Position numbers and translations under genes: made by a program. Shown one piece after another: positions 52,801 through 56,682 of a stretch of 56,682 nt of DNA. The notes below the pieces were generated by a model. That model was given only the letters and a program-made list of their open reading frames with translations. It was not told the DNA's origin and ran no database searches. Where the stretch lies: positions 1-56,682 of the forward strand of contig JAISSU010000019.1 of NCBI GenBank assembly GCA_031272985.1. Direction: 5' to 3'. This stretch comes from Lachnospiraceae bacterium. Its GTDB lineage: Bacteria; Bacillota; Clostridia; Lachnospirales; Lachnospiraceae. Position 1 is the stretch's first letter; the number at the start of each line of letters is the position of its first letter.

Positions 52801-53552
52801 TGGAGAAATTTGATAAAGCAATAGTCTATGATAAGCAGTTCAGAGAAAAAGCGCTCGAAATGCTGGAATATACTTATCCTTACAAAGACAGACAAAGCCG
52901 GAAGGTGAAATTTACCGTTTCGGAGCTAAAAAAGCTCTCGGCTATGGATGAAAATCCGGGAGAGCTAATGTTTGAAGAACCTGATGTCGTGCCTCTATTG
53001 CCGAAATTCAAATCTGAAAATAAGGTTATTTCTGGTGCTGCAAAAGGTAGCATATATCACACCTTTTTAGAGCATTTAGACTTTGAAAGAGAGTATACCC
53101 ATAAAGATTTGGAAGAAGTGGTAACACAGTTCGTCGAAAAAGAACTTTTATCTGAAGAAGATTCCCTGTTATTGGATCGCAAGGGGCTGGAAATCTTCTT
53201 GAATTGCCCTCTCGGAAAAAGAATGCAAAAGGCTGCAAAAGACAGATGCCTGCACAGGGAAGCTCCATTCGTCATTGGAATACCCGCAAAAGAAATATAT
53301 AAAGAAGATAAAGAAGACGATATCGTACTCATTCAGGGCATAATAGACGCATATATAGAAGACGAAAATGAAATAACAGTCATAGATTACAAAACCGATA
53401 AGGTAAGAACGGGCTCACAGCTGACTGACAAATATGCAGCGCAGCTAAAATACTACGCAAGGGCACTAACGCAGATGACGCATAAAAAAATAAAAGAGAT
53501 GGTGATATACTCGTTTACACTGGGAGAGGAGATACGGGTGGAGACCGATTGA
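49857..53552 (+). CDS. addA: ATP-dependent helicase/nuclease subunit A (AddA, RexA)
   Basis: 1231 residues. UvrD-type helicase with Walker A AAAGSGKT (24-31), the QISTIDSFC motif, Walker B MIDEYQD near 407, VGDVKQSIYRFRLARP, and LMTIHKSKGLEFPVV. The C-terminal nuclease has EITVIDYKTDKV near 1172-1182, the family's Asp-X-Lys active site. It is the partner of AddB. GGAGG lies just before the ATG at 49857. The sequence after the stop holds the repeats and promoter of the next gene. Confidence 0.95.
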   Translation: MSVSWTEEQLKVIKDRGHNLLVSAAAGSGKTAVLTQRIVSMIIDEKTPLDINELLVVTFTKAAAAEMKDRIKLAIEEETRKKPNDERLRKQAALVSQAQISTIDSFCTNVIREHFAETDIDPGFRILEGAEKDLLIQDVLEEVLEKEFSKAEEDFMNFADSFGRKRKGGRLEDHILKLYQFSATYPDEEKWLSDAYKAYVVGSYDDLIRHPFIKAIKSDVREKLSDLLIMLRNCLSICSESDGPSKYADCINEDIGLIEDLLTIICDETISFDDILKKFNSCTFGKLPIIRIKDLTESEEGKKVVVKDLRDKVKKYLSKIADTYFYYNSSDEVLSDIELCRPFVEVLIKLTRTFSEAFAKRKIEKAVLDFSDMERFAFNILTTKDEDGNFVPTPAALSYKKRFKQIMIDEYQDINGLQESILTSIANEKEGEKSLFMVGDVKQSIYRFRLARPELFIKKSKEYKKEINGNLRIDLHKNFRSRAEVLDSVNFLFAGIMNENLGGIEYDDEAALYVGANYPENNSDDYASELLLIDPLVINETLAGDDDEDVSVTDFQEEGAAGEEVPVKVIEIEGRAIAGRIHELMKNTTVTDKKTNKKRSLCYSDIVVLARSMKSYAQVLYDIFEAEGIPAFIESKEGYFQTTEIGVLLEYLRFLNNAKQDIPLAAALTSIFGGISANDLALIKVTNPKLRFYEAVSLYKENGENEELKQRLTEFFDIAEGFRKKIPYLSVRELIWEIISVTGYRSYIAAMPKGEQREANLSLLLSKATDFDSSGYHGLFQFVRYIEAVEKLEVDNNWASIVDEGANAVRLMTIHKSKGLEFPVVIVAGLSKKFNFQDINSSLLLRMQSGIGMEAVDYVRRLKGKSLWQQLIANQERCDLIGEELRLLYVAFTRAKEKLIMTMCKKNIHKAYEKALLRQNLPDDKLLTIEKSASTSPVELILPMIARRDRPSSLKVRQINKEDIDIGISEAQTQKVRERIALEKFDKAIVYDKQFREKALEMLEYTYPYKDRQSRKVKFTVSELKKLSAMDENPGELMFEEPDVVPLLPKFKSENKVISGAAKGSIYHTFLEHLDFEREYTHKDLEEVVTQFVEKELLSEEDSLLLDRKGLEIFLNCPLGKRMQKAAKDRCLHREAPFVIGIPAKEIYKEDKEDDIVLIQGIIDAYIEDENEITVIDYKTDKVRTGSQLTDKYAAQLKYYARALTQMTHKKIKEMVIYSFTLGEEIRVETD

Positions 53553-53553
53553 C

Positions 53554-53615
53554 GCGGTTACTAACCGCAAAACTCCACAAACCAAACCACTTTTGCGGTT
53601 ACTAACCGCAAAACT
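53554..53615 (+). repeat. Two direct copies of a palindromic 21-base repeat before the second DUF4143 gene
   Basis: GCGGTTACTAACCGCAAAACT occurs at 53554-53574 and 53595-53615, 41 bases apart (about four helical turns). Each copy contains the perfect palindrome GCGGTTA-C-TAACCGC; copy 2 extends it to nine-base arms TTGCGGTTA/TAACCGCAA. The second ends one base before the -35 box. It looks like a tandem operator for self-control of the ATPase gene. Confidence 0.75.
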
Positions 53616-53616
53616 A

Positions 53617-53645
53617 TTGACGCAAGGGTATTTCTGTAATATACT
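53617..53645 (+). promoter_or_regulatory. Promoter of the second DUF4143 ATPase gene
   Basis: TTGACG (53617-53622) and TATACT (53640-53645) are 17 bases apart, with the start near 53652. That is very close to the ribosome site GAGGTG (53652-53657), so the leader is only about 15 bases. Confidence 0.6.
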
Positions 53646-53666
53646 TACCCCGAGGTGATGAGTGGT

Positions 53667-54878
53667 ATGATTCTTAGGCAATCTTATGTTGACAAAATAA
53701 TGTCGTATGTTAATACACCTTTCGTAAAGATCCTCTCAGGAGTGAGGCGATGCGGTAAATCCACCATTCTGAAAATGGTTGAGGATAAATTGCGCGAGCG
53801 AGGTATTAAAGACGAGCAAATTTTAGTCTATCAACTTGACTCAATGAAATATGACGACATTAAGAACGCCAGTCTGTTTTATAATGATGTCAGAAATAGG
53901 CTGGCTAATGATCGCAAGACTTATTTGTTTTTTGATGAGATTCAGGAAGTAGAAGAATGGGAGAAGGCTGTTAATTCGCTCATGACTGATTTTGATGTGG
54001 ATATTTATGTGACGGGTTCTAATTCGCGAATGTTGTCTTCGGAAATATCAACTTATTTGACAGGACGGTACATTTCTTTTCGGATATTCCCGCTTTCTTT
54101 TTCAGAGTATCTGATGTTTCGGGAAACAAGGACTTCGCTTGGCGAAACGCGTCAGGAGTTTGCAAGGTATCTTCGTTACGGTGGATTCCCAGCGATTCAC
54201 CTGCAGGATTACTCGGCTGATGAAGTATATACTATTGTAAAAGACATATATAATTCAACTATTTTTACGGATATCGTAAAGCGTAATCAAATCCGCAAAG
54301 TAGATCAGTTTGAACGAATAGTTCGTTTTGTCTTCGACAATATCGGAAGGACTTTTTCTGCATCGGCAATCGCAAAATATTTAAAAAGTGAGCACCGAAC
54401 CATTGACAATGAGACTGTTATGGGATATTTGGCAAAATTAGAAAGTGCTTTTATTATTCATCGTTGCTTCCGATATGATTTACAAGGCAAAGAAATCCTG
54501 AAAACCCAAGAGAAGTTCTACGTGTGTGATCCCGCTATAAAGTACGGCGTGCTGGGCTACAGACCTGATAGTGTGGCGGCAATGCTTGAAAATGTTGTTT
54601 ATCTTGAGCTTCTTAGGCGCGGATACGATGTTAATGTCGGGCTGTTTGCAGATGGTGAGATTGACTTTGTTGCTTCAAAGCAGGAAAATAAACTATATAT
54701 TCAAATCGCGCAGCTAATTCAGGATGTAAGGACGAAGAGTCGGGAATATGGGCGTTTCAGTATGATCAAAGATAATTATCCCAAATATGTGTTACGCACT
54801 GATGAGTTTGCCGGTGGAAATCAAGATGGTATTATTACAATGCATGTCGCGGATTTTCTGCTATCAAACGAGTATTAA
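53667..54878 (+). CDS. AAA-family ATPase with DUF4143 domain (nuclease-like motif degenerate)
   Basis: 403 residues. Walker A is GVRRCGKST (25-33) and Walker B TYLFFDEIQEV; TGSNSRMLSSEIS and LTGRYISFRIFPLSFSEYL follow. In the C-terminal DUF4143 domain EIDFVASKQENKLYIQIAQ holds Asp333, but Gln346 and Ala348 replace the Glu-X-Lys of the nuclease-like motif seen in the 38762 homologue. So it is a paralogue of another subclass, and nuclease activity is unlikely. ATG 53667 is nine bases from GAGGTG; ATG 53658 is too close. A terminator follows at 54902. Confidence 0.87.
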   Translation: MILRQSYVDKIMSYVNTPFVKILSGVRRCGKSTILKMVEDKLRERGIKDEQILVYQLDSMKYDDIKNASLFYNDVRNRLANDRKTYLFFDEIQEVEEWEKAVNSLMTDFDVDIYVTGSNSRMLSSEISTYLTGRYISFRIFPLSFSEYLMFRETRTSLGETRQEFARYLRYGGFPAIHLQDYSADEVYTIVKDIYNSTIFTDIVKRNQIRKVDQFERIVRFVFDNIGRTFSASAIAKYLKSEHRTIDNETVMGYLAKLESAFIIHRCFRYDLQGKEILKTQEKFYVCDPAIKYGVLGYRPDSVAAMLENVVYLELLRRGYDVNVGLFADGEIDFVASKQENKLYIQIAQLIQDVRTKSREYGRFSMIKDNYPKYVLRTDEFAGGNQDGIITMHVADFLLSNEY

Positions 54879-54901
54879 TAAAATGAAGTCTTACTTCAGT
54901 T

Positions 54902-54927
54902 GGGGCGGCATTAAGCCGCCCCTTTTC
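54902..54927 (+). terminator. Intrinsic terminator after the second DUF4143 gene
   Basis: GGGGCGGC (54902-54909) and GCCGCCCC (54915-54922) form a perfect eight-base stem with a five-base loop, followed by TTTTC on the plus strand. The minus-strand tail has no T-run, so it mainly serves the plus-strand gene. Confidence 0.85.
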
Positions 54928-54936
54928 ACTTTGTAT

Positions 54937-56682
54937 CTACAGTTTCATACACACATCCCATGCGCGCCAGATGACCGTACGCAGGTTTCCGACCCCGTTT
55001 GCGTCGCCGACCAAATGTACATGGCCGCCGCCTTTTGCTATTGGTTCCGATTTATAGCCGATTGATACGATGACTGAGTCACCTTTAAGCTCAAAGGTCT
55101 TGCCTGACTTATCTTTGACCACGACACCGTTTTCCTTGATTTCCTGTAACGTGGTTTCTAAATATACGGGAGTTTTCTTTAGAGCGAACATCTCGCGCAG
55201 GTATGAAGAATTAGCCAAGCAAACGCCTTTTACGGCGATTAAATCGTTCTTCATCTCCACAATCTGCGGTTTCTTTCCTTTTAAGATAAGATCATAAGCA
55301 ATCTCGCAGCCGGTCAGACCGCCGCCGACGATAATTACATTTTCGCCCACTTCACGTCCGGCTAAGTACTCCGTCGCCTCTATGGAATATTCAAGCCCCT
55401 TGATCGGAGGACGATTCGCGACAGCGCCGGTGGCGACGACGACTTCGTCAAACTTAAGTGTTTTTATATCCTTTACTTCTTCGTTTAGGCGCACAGTTAT
55501 TGGGAACTTTCCGATTTCGCGTCTGTACCACTCTATTAGTTCCCTGTCCTTTTCCTTAAAGGACGGAGCAGCTGCATGAATGAAAACTCCTCCCAGTCGG
55601 TCAGTTTTCTCATAGATCGTGACCTTATGCCCTCGCTTTGACAGTAATATGGCACTTTCCATACCGCCGATACCGCCGCCTACGACAGCGATATTCTTTG
55701 GGTTTGAGGTTTTTACTATCTTATATTTTTTTGACTGCATTGTGCGGGGATTGAGCGCACAACGAGCCATGTGAATCGCGTCCATCAGGTCTTGGATATT
55801 TGCTGTACCTTCATAGCGAGCCATAGTGAAACAAGCATTGTGACAGTTAATACAGGGCATAATGTCCGGCTCACGCTCCTCGATTAGTTTAGTCACCCAT
55901 TCGGGGTCTGTCAGGAACTGCCGCGCCACACCCATCGCGTCAATACTGCCGTCGGTGATGGCTTTTGCGCCTACATCGGGAGACATCTTGCCAGCGCATA
56001 CCACAGGGATAGTAACGAATTTCTTAATATGACTTACATCCTCTAAATTACAGTGCTGCGGCATATATGCCGGCGGGTGTGCCCAGTACCATGAGTCGTA
56101 GGTGCCATTGTCACAGTTTAGCATATCGTAACCGGCGTCTTGAAGATACTTTGCCGCCTTTTCAGACTCCTTAATGTCTCGGCCGACTTCCACAAAGTTG
56201 TCTTCTTCCGGGAGCGCCCCTTGGCGGAAGCCTTTCGTTTTTGATACGACAGAATAGCGTAGTGACACGGGAAAATCAGTACCGCATTCCTTTTTTATTG
56301 CCTTAACTATTTCGACGGGGAAGCGATAGCGATTTTCAAATGAGCCTCCATACTCGTCTGTGCGGAAATTTGTGTATTTCATTGTGAATTGATCAAGTAG
56401 ATAACCCTCGTGTACGGCATGGATTTCTACGCCATCTACACCGGCTTCTTGGATGAGTTTTGCGGTCTTCGCAAAAGCTTCTACCATCTCGTGGATTTCC
56501 TGAATCGTAAAAGGACGGGACTTGATGCCATCTGCCCAGCGATTAGGTGTTTCGGAGGCGCTCGCGCAGATATAGTCCATATCGAATAAGGGCTTACCTA
56601 TAGCTCCGAATGCCTTATTTTTTATCATCTTTACCATGAGGTCATTGATTGCCATAGCACGCCCCATGCCTGCTGTAATTTG
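54937..56682 (-). CDS. Fe-S flavoprotein of the 2-enoate / 2,4-dienoyl-CoA reductase family (5' end cut by window)
   Basis: At least 581 residues are in the window, and the frame stays open through its last base, so the N-terminal start of the barrel is missing. The first part is an old-yellow-enzyme TIM barrel (DGVEIHAVHEGYLLDQF, FRTDEYGGSFENR). A [4Fe-4S] site follows, with CINCHNAC and a further Cys in MARCALNP. Then come FAD (IAVVGGGIGGMESAILLSKRG) and NAD(P) (NVIIVGGGLTGCEIAYD) domains. The substrate could be an enoate, dienoyl-CoA, bile acid or cinnamate; it is not identifiable here. It converges with the DUF4143 gene. Confidence 0.88.
   Translation of the reverse strand, partial: QITAGMGRAMAINDLMVKMIKNKAFGAIGKPLFDMDYICASASETPNRWADGIKSRPFTIQEIHEMVEAFAKTAKLIQEAGVDGVEIHAVHEGYLLDQFTMKYTNFRTDEYGGSFENRYRFPVEIVKAIKKECGTDFPVSLRYSVVSKTKGFRQGALPEEDNFVEVGRDIKESEKAAKYLQDAGYDMLNCDNGTYDSWYWAHPPAYMPQHCNLEDVSHIKKFVTIPVVCAGKMSPDVGAKAITDGSIDAMGVARQFLTDPEWVTKLIEEREPDIMPCINCHNACFTMARYEGTANIQDLMDAIHMARCALNPRTMQSKKYKIVKTSNPKNIAVVGGGIGGMESAILLSKRGHKVTIYEKTDRLGGVFIHAAAPSFKEKDRELIEWYRREIGKFPITVRLNEEVKDIKTLKFDEVVVATGAVANRPPIKGLEYSIEATEYLAGREVGENVIIVGGGLTGCEIAYDLILKGKKPQIVEMKNDLIAVKGVCLANSSYLREMFALKKTPVYLETTLQEIKENGVVVKDKSGKTFELKGDSVIVSIGYKSEPIAKGGGHVHLVGDANGVGNLRTVIWRAWDVCMKL

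Noticed and set aside
1-56682. tRNA, rRNA, insertion sequence, prophage or integrase genes
   Set aside because: None recognised by reading gene products and intergenic stretches; a tRNA scan was not possible.

Overview
The window reads as part of the chromosome of a low-to-moderate G+C, strictly bacterial Bacillota genome, most like Clostridia of the Lachnospiraceae type. The signs are strong AGGAGG-type ribosome sites, frequent TTG and GTG starts, Na+/H+ V-type ATPase genes, the two-subunit PyrD/PyrK dihydroorotate dehydrogenase, AddAB instead of RecBCD, a GntR-clpC pair, and VanZ-like and YcxB-like membrane proteins. No rRNA, tRNA, insertion sequence, prophage or CRISPR array was recognised. 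The taxonomic placement is inference.

Layout. 37-4859: pyrimidine operon pyrC-pyrF-pyrK-pyrD-pyrE with a sigma-A-type promoter. 4862-5679: two small membrane proteins. 5728-10159: partial purine cluster purE-purM-purN, a tyrosine-phosphatase-like gene, a structured 190-base spacer, then purD. 10178-12474: divergent RpiR-type regulator and alanine dehydrogenase with two palindromes between them. 12664-15546: autoregulated-looking GntR repressor and a ClpC-type unfoldase. 15582-17739: zinc/cadmium-type P-type ATPase with a His/Cys-rich tail. 17883-21515: a small amphipathic protein, recO, an ammonium channel fused to a P-II domain behind a promoter-terminator leader, and bioY behind a possible BirA operator. 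21731-22205: an unassigned, highly structured RNA with its own promoter and terminators. 22373-29714: a large TPR/coiled-coil protein with a degenerate AAA domain, glgB, and a zinc-ribbon/LRR membrane protein. 29816-38418: a nine-gene V-type ATPase operon in order H-C-I-K-F-E-A-B-D. 38559-40072: AAA/DUF4143 ATPase preceded by three 33-base repeats. 40132-41695: proC and an ATC-hydrolase-family gene. 41846-45499: YcxB-like protein, SmtB-like zinc sensor, a second, atypical P1B-ATPase (CPF instead of CPC), TPR membrane protein. 45608-53552: a DapF-like epimerase lacking both catalytic cysteines, then addB-addA. 53554-54878: a second DUF4143 ATPase, also preceded by repeats. 54937-56682: the 3' part of an Fe-S flavoprotein of the 2-enoate/2,4-dienoyl-CoA reductase family, cut by the window edge.

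How the parts work together. The first 10 kb supplies nucleotide synthesis (all of the late pyrimidine path from carbamoyl-aspartate to OMP/UMP, and four purine steps). Alanine dehydrogenase, Amt-PII, proC and the DapF-like gene concern nitrogen and amino acids. Two P-type ATPases and an ArsR sensor concern metal handling. The V-ATPase couples ion gradient and ATP. AddAB and RecO serve recombinational repair.

Most worth a second look: the structured RNA at 21815-22121, the DapF homologue with Ser at both catalytic Cys positions, the P-loop-encoding repeats ahead of the DUF4143 ATPase, the CPF-type P1B ATPase, and the degenerate AAA domain in the 1088-residue TPR protein.
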